Assembly (NCBI GenBank): GCA_030512295.1
Contig: JAULSR010000002.1
Span: forward strand, 6,572,001 to 6,636,000
DNA: 64,000 nt
Origin: Bombardia bombarda
Lineage: Eukaryota; Ascomycota; Sordariomycetes; Sordariales; Lasiosphaeriaceae
Direction of reading: 5' to 3'
This document shows, one piece after another, positions 22,494 through 33,671 of this stretch. Under the pieces are notes generated by a model, which had not been told where the DNA came from, did no database searches, and saw only the letters and a list, made by a program, of their open reading frames with translations. Within the stretch, counting starts at the first letter, position 1; the number at the start of each line of letters is the position of its first letter. A program made the position numbers and the translations under genes.

Positions 22494-23801
22494 ATGGGTG
22501 CCTCAATGTCTACTCTCGGCGGATGGGCCGTAATCTTCCTGATTTTCGGTTATGTCAGGTACTCGACAACTAGGACGAAGCGTCTGCGCGAGACTCAACG
22601 GACCGCCGCCGCTCAGCGACTGAGAAACGAAGACAGACAGAGCCAGCAGGCTCGCAAGGACGCAGAGAAGAAGGCTAAGCGCCAGCGGTTAGAAGCCCAC
22701 AGCAAGGATGCCGAGGATCTGGACAAGGCAGCGAAGTCGAAGGCCCGGGCGCCCAAGGCCGCCCCGGTAGCTACCCAAGCGACCAATGACGACAGCTCTG
22801 ACGATGGTGTTGATAACCGGGAATTTGCTCGCCAGCTCGCTAGCATCAAGGCAGGCACCAATCTTAATACCCCTAAGAAGGCCGAGGAGAAGCGACAAAA
22901 ATCTGTCAAGCAGTCCCGAGCCCGTGTGATTGAGGACAAGGCCGAGATCAAGCCGGTTTCGGCCCCGTCCTCGACGGCCGGCGCCGATGCTGATGACGAC
23001 GAGTCGTCCGCCGCCTCCCCCGAGGTAACGGCTGCTGATTCTGCTGGCATTGCCGATATGCTAGAGTCGAAGGCTTCTGGCCTTTCAGTGCTTCGTCTCA
23101 CCGACACCGATAAGGTCAAGCAAAAGGCGGCGAAGGCTGCCAAGGCGCCCGAGAAGACCGAAACCAAGAAGCAGCGACAGAATCGCCTCAAGGCGGAGGC
23201 GGCGAAGGTGGCTCGTGAAGACGCTGAGAAGGAGAGAAAGGTCGCCTTGGAGGCACAGAGAAGACTGGCTCGCGTATCCGAGGGACGGGCTGCGAAGGAT
23301 GGCTCAGCCTTCATGGCTTCGCAGGCCGCACAGTCCGCCTGGTCCGGTAGCGCAACGAACGGTACTGCTGGCAGCGTCACCAATGGCGATTCCGAGCCTG
23401 TCCAGCCCCTCGACACATTTGAGAACATCAGCTATAGCGAGGTTGCGTCGCCACCTAAGGCGTCCCCCGAAGTGCCCAGCAAGCCTGACAGCTGGATCAC
23501 GTCCCTTCCTTCTGAGGAGGAGCAGTTGGAGTTGCTGCGCGGAGAGGAGGCCTGGAACACAGTCAAGACCAAGAAGACTACTAAGGGCAAGAAGTCAGGC
23601 GCTGCGACTGAGGGCACGGCCGAGGCCGAACGTCAGCCATTGCAAGCCGCGCCCGTCGTCTCGCAGCCGGTTGCCCCCAAGACTTCGGCTGTTAATGGAA
23701 GCAGCCGGCCGACAAAGAGCCTCTATCAACAGTCGTCTTTCGCCGCACTGGGCACAAACGACGACGACGATGCCGAGGTCGAGAACGAGTGGGACGTCTA
23801 A
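22494..23801 (+). CDS. Uncharacterised N-anchored coiled-coil protein
   Basis: Single-exon gene of 435 residues starting at an ACCATGG context. A membrane span near residues 8-22 (GWAVIFLIFGYVRYS) is followed by a long charged, Ala/Lys/Glu/Arg-rich region predicted to form coiled coil (residues about 25-90 and 215-280). Conserved-looking islands are REFARQLASIKAGTNLNTPKK, SWITSLPSEEEQLELLRGEEAWNTVK, and the C-terminal SLYQQSSFAALGTNDDD ending VENEWDV. I infer a protein anchored in the ER or another endomembrane with its bulk in the cytosol. I do not recognise a named family. Some in-frame sequence lies upstream of the ATG, but it contains no earlier ATG. Confidence 0.82.
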   Translation: MGASMSTLGGWAVIFLIFGYVRYSTTRTKRLRETQRTAAAQRLRNEDRQSQQARKDAEKKAKRQRLEAHSKDAEDLDKAAKSKARAPKAAPVATQATNDDSSDDGVDNREFARQLASIKAGTNLNTPKKAEEKRQKSVKQSRARVIEDKAEIKPVSAPSSTAGADADDDESSAASPEVTAADSAGIADMLESKASGLSVLRLTDTDKVKQKAAKAAKAPEKTETKKQRQNRLKAEAAKVAREDAEKERKVALEAQRRLARVSEGRAAKDGSAFMASQAAQSAWSGSATNGTAGSVTNGDSEPVQPLDTFENISYSEVASPPKASPEVPSKPDSWITSLPSEEEQLELLRGEEAWNTVKTKKTTKGKKSGAATEGTAEAERQPLQAAPVVSQPVAPKTSAVNGSSRPTKSLYQQSSFAALGTNDDDDAEVENEWDV

Positions 23802-26601
23802 GTCTAGCTGGTAGAGCACTGGAGAGCCTGCTAGGCTGTGCCCCTACTAGCCACTATATGCGCTTTTTGCATTCCTAATTCATTGGCGACATGCTTGTGT
23901 CGCCCATGCTACGCCAACAGTGTTCCGTTCATCAATTCGACCGATACAAATTTGGACTTTTTCTATAATGGGCCGGGCATGGAGTTTATGTATGTATTAC
24001 CATTCAGAAAAAAAGCCGCATAGGTCGAGCCTCTTTTCTTTTCTCGTTGCTTTATTTTCTCGATTTTCTTCTAGTTATTATAGCCCGCACGCATGCCCAC
24101 CTGGATGGACGCTAAGGACGGGGGAAAAAGCGAAGATCACGGGGTGGGAAAGAAGATCATCGCCGTCACCGCAGGGGAAATGTGTAGTTGTGTGTCACTT
24201 TTGTATCGTAGTGTAGTACTGGCCACGATAGCGAATTGAGAGAATCCCTGGAAATGTTTGCCCCCTTGTCGATTCCGGTTGACGGTTTACGTTTGGCGGT
24301 GGAGGACAAGAAGGAAAGCAAAACAAACTAGGTATATCGTTAGATGGTAGATGCCCGCTCGGATTATCTAGGAGATTTTATTCTCAAGGGAATACAGTTG
24401 ACGAATATAATTTGAACTTGATCTGTTGGGCTGGCCGTTGAATCATGACGGTGGGTAGAATTCCCAGGAGCATCGGTCGGACCTTATGTACAGTACCTGC
24501 CTTACTACCTTATGAGAACAGCAAGCCAGCCTTATTGAAACATGTGGCCTTGTTGAATTAAGTGACTGATCGAGTGGATGAGAAATACCTCACGTATAAG
24601 CTACGGGTTCCGACTTTTCTTGGTTTAATCAGATCGCTTACGTGCCTAAGAAGGCAAGTAGGTATCTACCTTAGTAAGGTAGAACTGGTCATCTCATCTC
24701 TTCCAGAGTACAATAAACGCAAACATATACTTCTACAAGATATCAGTAACACCCTGATCGATCTTGTGCTCTGCTATGGCCTTCGATCTTGGTAAACCCC
24801 GCAATGCAACTCGAAGCCGCATTGACCCAGAAACGTGGGACCTGCTGCCAATGGTGTGAGCAATTGTTTGGTTCGTAACGACCCTACCACCAAGACGCGG
24901 GACAAAAAGGGGATAAGGGTGCCAATAAACGTCGAATTAGCTGGTTAAAGGACGTTTAAGCCCGTCGGGTGGATGTTTTGGTATCTTTCTGCACAACCTT
25001 TTAGCTCTACAAGCACTTTCTTGGCCTTTTAGAGGTCAGACCTGCCACATTTTGACAATGGAGGACCCTGATGGCTGATGGCCGCCGCCGTGCCGCCTCA
25101 CCCCTTAGAACTAGTTCGGTGCAGATTTCATGATTCATCAAGCGGGATGTGGACCGGATTTGCACCTGCCTAAGCTGCGACAAGACTAAGCCATTTGAAT
25201 CCCTCATGCTGTTACTGATTATCTGTTCTATCCGACTCCGTTCGCGTTCAATCCAATCCTGTCGGGAATGTCGGCAATCTTACACTTACACCACAGCACC
25301 TCACCACTCGTTATATGCAGGACACGTAAGTCATTGCAAGACAGACAGACAGCGGACAGCAAACCACGACCGACGAACAACGAACAACGAACAGCAGACG
25401 ACGAACAGCCGGACACCCGGACAACGGACAGCCGTCAATCATTTTCGGCGCCGTGCAGCTCGGCTAGGTAAGTCGCTCTCTAGTTTACAGCGTCGAGGGT
25501 GTGCTGTCGGTGCTGTGCCTTGCCAGTGTGACCCTGCGAATGGAGCCCTGGAATGAATCGCGGGGTGAAGGGCAGGCAAACGCATGGATGGCGACTTTGG
25601 CGAGAATGGATGGATGGATGGGATGTGGACTCTTTTTTTCGCCTCTCCTCACCCCGTTTCCCCGGGCCCCTCCCTTTCCCGACTTCCCGTCTTGGGGGAG
25701 CCAATGTTAGTTTCGAGCGAATATCCCGTCGTAGCTTTCCCCCCCCCCTTGTTCCCTCGTTGGGTCGATTTCCAATTGGTATCCTAGAGGTATCCCAACA
25801 CATTCGCTCGTTCCATTGCTACTACGTAGCCCACCCCCTACTACGTATCCGTACCTTATTTTGTTTCAAGGGATTTTCTTTGCCCCTTTGCGCGTTCTTC
25901 AACATTTCAATTTTTTTATTTCTTCTACCCGTTCCAGACGGTGTTATTCCCCCACTAAGAAGAATATACACCCCAGCCTCTACGATACGACAGCACGCAC
26001 CCCCTTTTTGTGAAATTACCTCGAGGTTTCTGCATACTGACGTCCTCTTCCGTCCCGCCAGAAGGATTTCTCTCTGCCTCTTACGTTGTACACAACGGCC
26101 AGACGAAACCGGCGGTTTACTCACCAAGCCAACACACGATCCTTACAAGTGGCGTCATTGCCTTCTGCTGCTTGACTTGAACAGGTTCCTTCCGCCACAA
26201 CACTTTTAGCCCAACTGTGACCAAGACCGCATATTCCCAGCGTTTGAGACACGGCATTCGAAACATTTGCGGACGCGTGTGACATTGTTGGATTTCCACT
26301 TAACTGACGGTGTCTTGTCCCACCTGCTTTGGCCCCTCCTGCCCTTCCCAGAACGCTTCACTCGAGGGAGGCACGACCAGTCACCAGGGCATTGTTGGTG
26401 CCTAACATCCTGCCCTTCTGTGCCGGATGACAGCATACCCAAAGTTGTCATATTTGCCCTCGACAACAGCTTCCGTGTTGAATGGTGTACACGCCAATAG
26501 CGCCGTTGTTGTGCATTGCCGAAGCTTGCGCCTCGTCGCCCCATTAGACACCACGCAACTTCAGAGAACCGCCCAGACTCGCTGTCGATTTTGCACCACA
26601 C
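23802..26601. other. Intergenic, no supported gene
   Basis: 2.8 kb between two plus-strand genes. The right half is pyrimidine-rich (long CT/T-rich runs at 25640-26000), as in a long 5' leader. The 7-bp repeat at 25374-25408 lies here. No frame has a recognisable domain. Confidence 0.55.
25374..25408. repeat. 7-bp CGAACAA tandem repeat
   Basis: Five adjacent heptamers: CGAACAA twice, CGAACAG, a diverged CAGACGA, and CGAACAG. A related ACAG-rich run precedes it. It sits upstream of the gene that starts near 26602. Confidence 0.8.
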
Positions 26602-28208
26602 ATGAAAGCCAGCATAAATCTGAAAACGCTTGGGCTTGGAAAACAGTTGGACGAGGGTTGTCCAGTGGAGGAGGGTGAGCGCTGGCGCTGATAGCTACTA
26701 TTAAGCATGTCCTTTTGTGTTGCTGTTCAGTCAGCCGTCTTCTACTTCATCGCCTGTACGCCATGCACCAAGGTTCGACATCGCCAGAGGGCGCGGCAAA
26801 AGGCCAAGAAGGAGCGAGAAGAGAAGGCACGCATCGTGCTCGAGCAGCCGCATCTATACCAACATCCGGATCCGTTCAACACAAACCCATACTGGTCTGA
26901 GGAGATCAGTCTGGGTCCCGCCCTACCGAGAAAGGGCAGGGGAGGAGGAGGAGGGGGAGGCGGAAATTGCGGAAATGGGGGGGAGGGAAGGATGGGGGCA
27001 GCAAAAACGCAAGCCAGAGAGGTCTCACTACGCCGAGCAGAGACGGTGCGCCAAGTCAGGATGGTGCGAGCATAGCGAACGGAAGCAGTCAGGTATTCAA
27101 CACTGCGAATACTTCGAATACTTCAAACACCGCAGACGCTACGGAAAACTCAGGCACCCCGGGCCCGGAAGAGGCGGAAGCCAGCACTACGCCCAAGACC
27201 GCTGCCAACCCCGTACATACGCCTCGGGTGGGAAGCACTCCGACTGTGGTGCCAGAAGAGGATGCCGCAAGCGCCACCCTGAGCAAGACAGCATCGGTAT
27301 CGACAGGCGATGATTGGAACCTCAAGCGGTACCAACGGGAGGATGAAGAGCTGTGGGGTGAGTTCAGTTGGACTGGACAAAAGCTCATGGATGCTATCAA
27401 GCAGGCCAGTACGAGTGCTGGTCGCTTTGTAGAGTCAAAGCTAGGACTCGAGAAGCCTGTGACGGAAAAAGACAGACACAAGTTCTACTTTTCGCCGAGA
27501 AATCCGCCCGTCAACGACTACCATCCGCCCGTGGTCAGCAGCAAACCTGCGCACAAGGACGCACTCCGCTGGATGCTACAGCCCCCACCGTCGGCGAAGG
27601 TCATGGAGGGCAAGGTGCCCGTTAGCAGAAGCGCAAGCATGATGAGCGTGGGGTCCAGGAGGACCGTCGGAAGCACGGATGGGCCGTCGTTGAGCAGACG
27701 GCTCGGGGAGAAATCTTTTGAGGCTAAGATCCGGAGGGGAGAGTTGCCTTTTGAGGGCGATTTGCACTCGACGGGGTCTCTGAACCGGACGATATCCAGG
27801 AGAACGGCCACTCCATCGACGGCGCGAGCAGCAAAAGGCCGGCGCACAACTAGGAGCAGGAGCCTGTCGACGGACTCGGGAGACTCACTTGAAGCGATGG
27901 GCCAGAGGAGGAGGCGGCCCAGTCACCTCACTGATGTTGCTGCCGAGGTCCAGTCGGAGGACGAGGATGAACATATTTCGAGAAGCTTGGAGTCGCTGAG
28001 CAACACAACTGTCCCGACGCACAGCCCATACGCCGCTCAAAGACCGAGATTGTCGACCATTCTGAGCTGCAATACTGTGGATACAGAAGCAGTATCTTCG
28101 TCAGCACTGGGCGGTAAGACCAATACCACAACAAACGCACCAGCACTCGGAGACGTTACAAATGGCATTTCATTTACCGACGCGAATGTTTGTTTTCCTA
28201 GTAATTAG
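26602..28208 (+). CDS. Uncharacterised one-span protein with a broken frame
   Basis: The N-terminal part VFYFIACTPCTKVRHRQRAR then KKEREEKARIVLEQPHLY and HPDPFNTNPYWSEEI looks like a membrane span followed by a basic helix. From about 26990 a frame shifted by one base carries the rest (KNASQRGLTTPS, then RYQREDEELWGEFSWTGQKLMDAIKQAS, FYFSPRNPPVNDYHPPVV, and a long Ser/Arg-rich tail ending FPSN). Both parts look like one protein. The switch falls in the G-rich tract 26936-26985, and no GT-AG intron bridges it without deleting the YWSEEI segment. One extra base in that tract would give about 515 residues. The start is uncertain: I propose ATG 26602 with a 60 nt intron 26675-26734. I do not recognise a family name. 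Confidence 0.65.
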
Positions 28209-28846
28209 TATAGCATCATTGGTCTCTGGCATACCGGTTGCATTATGCATTATTTCCCTTATTTAGACGCGCATTTTTTCATCAGGCGGAGGAGTGGGCT
28301 CTTTTTTATCTTTTTATCTGTTTTTGTCGACTGGGCTGGGCTTGGTTTCGTTCTGTCTCATTGTTTTAGTTTGGTCTGATTGGTTTTTTGGTTGCGTATG
28401 GGTTGGCGTTACTAGGGGACGGACGGACGGACGGACTGCATCAACAAAACGAAAAAAGGTAGGCGGCGGTTAACTGGTCCAAAAAGAGTTTTCATTGTAT
28501 TCTCGCCCCCTTTTTCCCGGCGCCCCATGTACTGGTTGACGGCAGTATTATTATCATCTTAACACAAATCCGGGGGGATGGCTAGTTATTATAAACACAC
28601 GAGTGAAGCGCAAGTGCTTGATAATGTTTGCCCGGATTGATAAACTGGGTATTGTGAAGCCATAAACTACTTATCCTCGCTCTATCGACATACCGTTTGC
28701 GCGCGCGCATGTCGTGTCGGTTAACCTCCCGCCCAAGGTTCACCATAGCTTTCTTTCCTTGTGTAACCATAACGCCTTGTGCAACTGCACCACCGTCGCC
28801 CCGTAACCCTATACTAATACCCAGCCGGAGAGGGATACTATCTCGT
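28209..28846. other. Convergent gap
   Basis: This is the 3' flank between a plus-strand and a minus-strand gene, with T-rich runs and a GGAC repeat. No gene is supported. Confidence 0.6.
28417..28436. repeat. (GGAC)5 microsatellite
   Basis: Five perfect GGAC units lie in the 3' flank shared by two convergent genes. Confidence 0.95.
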
Positions 28847-29560
28847 TTAAAGATGTAGACCACCTTCCTCATCATCATCCCCATCATCGCCTAGATTCCG
28901 CAGCTGCTCTTCCATCCTTCGTCTCAGCTCCTCATCCGTGATCGACCCACCGCCGCGTGCTGACCCGCCTGTTGTCACATTCATGATCACCTGCCCATCA
29001 CGGATCACACCAGTCTGGAAGGTCCCGTCTGTCCACGGAGAAGACGATGCCTGTCCCTGATTTGACGTTGTGGCAGTGGATGCTGCTGGCGCCGCTGCAT
29101 CAGCACCATGTCCGTTGACACCATTGGTCTCTGCAGCAGCTGAAGCAGCAGCTAGAGCCACCGCGGCGGCAGCATCCGCCTCCTCTTTGCTCTGGAACTC
29201 GGTCCAGCTGACGCCGCGGCCCTCGACCTCGGCGCGGATCAGGCGGATGCGCTCCTGCATGCGTGCAATGACCTCCTCGTTCTCGCGGATGGCCTCGACG
29301 CAGTCTGGGTCTGGCGTCGGCGCGGTGGGCTGGTCTTGTTGTGTGATTGTGGTGGGAGGAGAAGTAGAAGAAGAAGAAGCTGCTGTTGAGAGGGGTGTTT
29401 GGATGCCCTCGGCAAACGGTTTCAGCTGCTCGTTGGAATAGTCTAGGTGGGCGATGTTGTTGCGCAGCTCGAGGACTTTGAGGTGCAGGCTGCTGAGGGG
29501 GAGGTCCTGGAGAGCCGAGGCGAACCGCGTGGGCGAGATGGGGAAGGTGTCGGCGGACAT
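28847..29560 (-). CDS. Uncharacterised small coiled-coil protein
   Basis: Single-exon gene of 237 residues. The N-terminus SPTRFASALQDLPLSSLHLK, then VLELRNNIAHLDYSNEQLKPF, looks structured and conserved. A Ser/Thr/Pro-rich linker follows. Residues about 85-110 (CVEAIRENEEVIARMQERI) predict a coiled coil. An Ala-rich low-complexity region comes next, then GVIRDGQVIMNVTT and a final helix DEELRRRMEEQLRNLGDD ending in an acidic tail. The pairing of two short helices suggests a small adaptor or complex subunit, but I cannot name one. In-frame sequence extends upstream of the chosen start; the first good ATG is the one at 29560. Confidence 0.8.
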   Translation of the reverse strand: MSADTFPISPTRFASALQDLPLSSLHLKVLELRNNIAHLDYSNEQLKPFAEGIQTPLSTAASSSSTSPPTTITQQDQPTAPTPDPDCVEAIRENEEVIARMQERIRLIRAEVEGRGVSWTEFQSKEEADAAAAVALAAASAAAETNGVNGHGADAAAPAASTATTSNQGQASSSPWTDGTFQTGVIRDGQVIMNVTTGGSARGGGSITDEELRRRMEEQLRNLGDDGDDDEEGGLHL

Positions 29561-30248
29561 GGTGGCGGTGGTGGTGGTGAGATGGGTGAAGTAGGAATGG
29601 GATGTATATGGGGTGGCTTGTTGATCGGTTGAAGGTAGCTTGGGTGAGCTATCCTGTACCAAAGAGCTTATGGTTGGTTATATAGGAGGGGTTTTGGTAT
29701 TGGGGGCTGCAAGAGTAGTTATTCTTCGACAGCCGCTTGTGTGAAAGAAGTTTCACAATTATTGCTGTTGTGCTGTTGTATTACTTCTTAAAGAAGAGGG
29801 ACGCAGAGGCACTGATGAAAAAGATGGACCACCACACACAAGCTTACAGCTGCCTGGGGACGGTGTTGTTCCAGAAGCTCCTTCTCCCTTGCCCCTCCCC
29901 CGCGGGGTGGTTGCATCCCGTTGCGTAATTGGTGGCGCCTGCCTAGCAAGATGCGATCTTCGGCGACTAGCTAATAGGACTACGCTAATCAGCGGCCGCT
30001 TGATGCCTGCTCGAAGCCGGCCTGCCGGGTCCCTGGAATTTTAAGGTCTTTTCCTATTGCGTTTGAGCTCCAAGTCAGCTCGACCTAACCCGTCGGTGAT
30101 TTCAGGTCCACCCACCGACGACATCCACGACGACGACGACAACGCCGCACCCCCATTCGTTTCTCAGCGGCCTGGTTGATGGAATAGTCTGCGCGAGGCG
30201 GCGCGACAAAGGGCGCCCAAATCCGCGACAGACGCGACAATCGCGACG
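29561..30248. promoter_or_regulatory. Divergent intergenic promoter region
   Basis: 688 bp between the start codons of the small coiled-coil protein gene (-) and PCP1 (+). An inverted repeat, CGTCGGTG at 30091-30098 and CACCGACG at 30113-30120, could form a hairpin with a 14 nt loop about 130 bp before the PCP1 ATG, probably in its 5' leader. Confidence 0.5.
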
Positions 30249-31985
30249 ATGAACTGCTCCCTCGGCGTGAACGCCTTCCGGTCGAGCGTTCAGATCGCCG
30301 CCCAACACTTCTCGAGACCATCCGCCTACTCCCGCCTGGTCGCCCCCTCCCGCCGCTGTCTTTCGTCGTGGCTCTCTTCAACATCACAGCAATACAGCCG
30401 CGGCACAATTTCTAACCCCTATACAATTCCGAGAAAACCGCAATGGCCACGCTCACCGCAACACGCCAGTCTGAGGACGTTGCGGGTGCTCGGCCATTCG
30501 GTCATTACCCACTATGTCGACCTGCCGCCAAACTACACAGATGAAGAAGGACTGGCGTTTTCGCGTCGTGATATTGATGCCAGCGAGGTCCTGTCGTTAT
30601 TCGGACCGAGCATGGGAACATTGGCTGCCAACAAATTGCTGAGGATTCTCCATGGCCGCCGCGTAGCAGGTACCCTCGACGACCCCGAGCTGCAGGTCCA
30701 TACTTTAGGATACTCCAAAAGGCAACAGAAAATCGCTCTCGGCTATCTCCGGAAAACGGTCAATGTTGATGAAATCGTTAATGCCGGCCTGCGGGCTGAG
30801 GACGAACTGGCTGCTCTTGAAGGTGAACCTGAACAGGACGAAGTCGCCGAGGAAGGAACGCCTGCCAAGAAAGTTTTGGGCTATACATCGAGGTTTAAGC
30901 TGTACAAAGGAGCCGAGGCCGATGGAGCATCCAAGGACAGCGTCTACGGCACCGGCGCTTTCGATGCCATACGTGCCAGAAACAGGGCCAAGTACGAGGA
31001 GGAAATGAAGCGTAAAGAAGAACTAAAGAAGCAGCAAGAAGAGGAGCTGGCTAAGTCGAGACCAGGAGGGCTACAGACGGTGGACGGGGTCCAGACGCGC
31101 CAAGTCAGCCCTCGGATGCAAGAGTGGCTGGCAAAGGCTACGTCGGATCTCGAGGCGCCTCCTGAGATGAAGAAATGGGAGCGGATTCTGCCCTCGGCCC
31201 TCGTTGTCCTTCTTCTCTCGGGTCTCTTGGTGGCATATGCCGAGTTCTATCGACCGCCCAGCCGGGCGGACCGGCTGTGGCCTGATGTTCCTCCCGCTGC
31301 CGCTACAGTCGCCGCCCTGATTGCCCTCAATATATTGGTGTATGCCGCATGGAAGTTCCCCCCAGGGTGGTCCTTCATGAACCGTTACTTTCTTATTGTT
31401 CCCGCCACCCCCAAGCCGATTAGCTTTCTCGGCGCCACCTTCTCGCATCAACAGGCCTTTCACCTTGCCGGAAACGTCATCGCCTTATGGTTCTTTGGCG
31501 TGCGATTTCATGACGAGGTTGGACGAGCCAACTTCCTTGCGACATATCTCACAGCAGGCACGCTCGGCTTTCTGGGCACTTTGACAACGTCTGTACTCCG
31601 AAATCGGCTGGAACTCTCAACGCTTGGCGCGTCGGGAGCCATCTACGGAATTGCCACGGCATACTTCTGGATGCACCGCTTCGAAGGTTTCAAGATCTTT
31701 GGCCTGCCTCCAGATCCTATCGGCGGTGTCCAGGGCCTCGCGTTTCTGGGTATGATTCTTGGACTGAACATCGCCGCCATGTTCTCGAAGAAGGGTCACC
31801 AGTTGGACATCACGTCCCATCTTGTCGGCATGGCGGTGGGCCTTGCGGCGGGCACTGTGCTCGAGAAGAAGCAGGAAGCTAAGAAGCAGAGACTTCTTGA
31901 GCTTGAACGGCAAAAGTGGCACATCCGTGAGACAGGTACTCTTGCTCCTTCGAGCACGACCAAAGTTGTAACGGAAAGCAGATAA
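30249..31985 (+). CDS. Mitochondrial rhomboid protease
   Basis: Intramembrane serine protease of the mitochondrial inner membrane; the yeast orthologue Pcp1/Rbd1 cuts Mgm1 (fusion dynamin) and cytochrome c peroxidase. Single exon, 578 residues. The N-terminus (MNCSLGVNAFRSSVQIAAQ and further Arg/Ser) is a plausible targeting sequence. A Lys/Glu-rich segment (about residues 245-270, EEEMKRKEELKKQQEEE) precedes the membrane part. Spans are visible from about 315 on. The catalytic serine is Ser462 in the GASGAIYG motif, and the partner is His524 in SHLVGMAVGLAAG. WFFGVRFHDEVG and HQQAFHLAGNVIALW match the conserved rhomboid core. The long N-terminal half is typical of filamentous fungi. The ATG lies at the start of the targeting sequence. 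Confidence 0.95.
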   Translation: MNCSLGVNAFRSSVQIAAQHFSRPSAYSRLVAPSRRCLSSWLSSTSQQYSRGTISNPYTIPRKPQWPRSPQHASLRTLRVLGHSVITHYVDLPPNYTDEEGLAFSRRDIDASEVLSLFGPSMGTLAANKLLRILHGRRVAGTLDDPELQVHTLGYSKRQQKIALGYLRKTVNVDEIVNAGLRAEDELAALEGEPEQDEVAEEGTPAKKVLGYTSRFKLYKGAEADGASKDSVYGTGAFDAIRARNRAKYEEEMKRKEELKKQQEEELAKSRPGGLQTVDGVQTRQVSPRMQEWLAKATSDLEAPPEMKKWERILPSALVVLLLSGLLVAYAEFYRPPSRADRLWPDVPPAAATVAALIALNILVYAAWKFPPGWSFMNRYFLIVPATPKPISFLGATFSHQQAFHLAGNVIALWFFGVRFHDEVGRANFLATYLTAGTLGFLGTLTTSVLRNRLELSTLGASGAIYGIATAYFWMHRFEGFKIFGLPPDPIGGVQGLAFLGMILGLNIAAMFSKKGHQLDITSHLVGMAVGLAAGTVLEKKQEAKKQRLLELERQKWHIRETGTLAPSSTTKVVTESR

Positions 31986-33671
31986 AGAAATATGGAACTT
32001 TATCTTTCGTGTGTATAGAGGGATATGGGGTATTTTTTGATCAATGATCATGCCTGTATATTTGGATAGAACAACCCCAAGGGGGGAAAGGAGCCAAGGT
32101 CCTGGATGCTGTAAAGTGACATATCTCATGATAGTTTTTGATGTATTTATTTTTTCGACGTGTATTTTTGTAAATACTAGAGAATGCCATGCAGGCAAAT
32201 ACCACTTTGATATTATGATATTAAACATCTGCGCGACGTTTAGGGCGAGAGTGGGTATTGGTCTCGTGTCACTTTTACTGTAAATATCAGAAAAGGGGTC
32301 AGCTTGACAGGTACTGTAAACTTTAGGCACACATCGAATACCTACAACTAATGCTCTATCTTGTGCTAGGACGCATTCTTGGGTTATCTACATTGCCTAT
32401 CTGCTGACACGCTTCAGTTGTGAACGAAAACGTCTAACCCATAGAGACCTATAAAATAACTGGGGAATATGGCGGTTTGAACAACGAGCGTTCCGACCGA
32501 GCTGAATGCCTACCTCGACTCGGGAAGTTAATATGCACGGCGGTCCAGGATGGGACAGGGATGGTGAATGATGGTGCATGACAATGATAAAGCTTGCGCA
32601 ACAAAATCACAGGTTGACAGGCGGATCTTCTTTTCTGGGGAATCGCATGGTTAGCAGAGTTTCAACTAAATATACCAACGAGGTGCTCTGTTTATAACAA
32701 AGCTGTGGTTATTTTTTGGAACTTTCAACAGCCTGCAATCGCAAATTCTTTTATAGTTGGGCACTTCAACTCTTCGATGAAGACCCCGAGATTCATGAGA
32801 GCCCCACCGATAAAAGCATGGTCTGGCGGGTAGCACGGCGTGGATGGCTTGGATAGGTGGCGCTGACGCAAGATGCATGGGCCGCCCCGATACTCCTGCT
32901 CATGTCTGACCTCAGCAAGCAGCTCCCCAGCTCCCTCATCCCCAGCTGCAGGCACCACGTCCACAGGCCTCCCGCAGAGGAAAAAAAACAAACAGTTGCG
33001 CGGCGGCGTTACAAACTGGCTCGCCGCGCACTTGCATCGACACATGATTCTAGGAGTAGTGTATGGATGACAGGCTCATATTAATTATAATTACACTGGC
33101 CACCAGACGAAATGGAAGGCGTCGGCATGTTTCATGTATTGGCTACCTCTTCCTTTCCGTCTTCCCGTTTTTATCCAACCTAGTGAACAATCAAGAATCG
33201 GACAAACACCAACAGCTTGATTATTTTTCCTTGGCTGATCTACCTAAAGCTCCAAGGGCCTTGGCGTTTATTGGGTAGACCAGCTACGACGTCGTCGGAC
33301 GGACAAGACAAGACATCCTAGCTTCCCCCCAGACAGACGACGGCGCGGAATCCCTGCTGTGTTGCTCACGTCTAATTTCTTTCATTCTTTGCGCGCAGCG
33401 CCCTTCACCTTACACAAAGAATCGTTACATCTTTATTATAGCAGCTTCCCGCAGTGTTACTCGAGCTCTCTCGGGGTCCCGTTTCCGAGGCCAACCACTG
33501 ACATCATCGCCATTGTTCCCCGTGAGACAGACATTCTTCGGCTACCTTGGCTACATTCCACCGTTGATTGTGCGACCCTTTGCGCCTGTTGACGTTTGAT
33601 TACCTTGAACTGAACATCCTTACTGGGAGGAGTCTCGGAGCTTCCCCTGTCGCCAACGCGCCACCCACACC
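31986..33671. other. Intergenic, no supported gene
   Basis: 1.7 kb between two plus-strand genes. The left part is A/T-rich 3' flank of PCP1. The right part holds the promoter and leader of the PhoD-like gene, ending in a CACCATGG start context. Nothing else is recognised. Confidence 0.55.
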
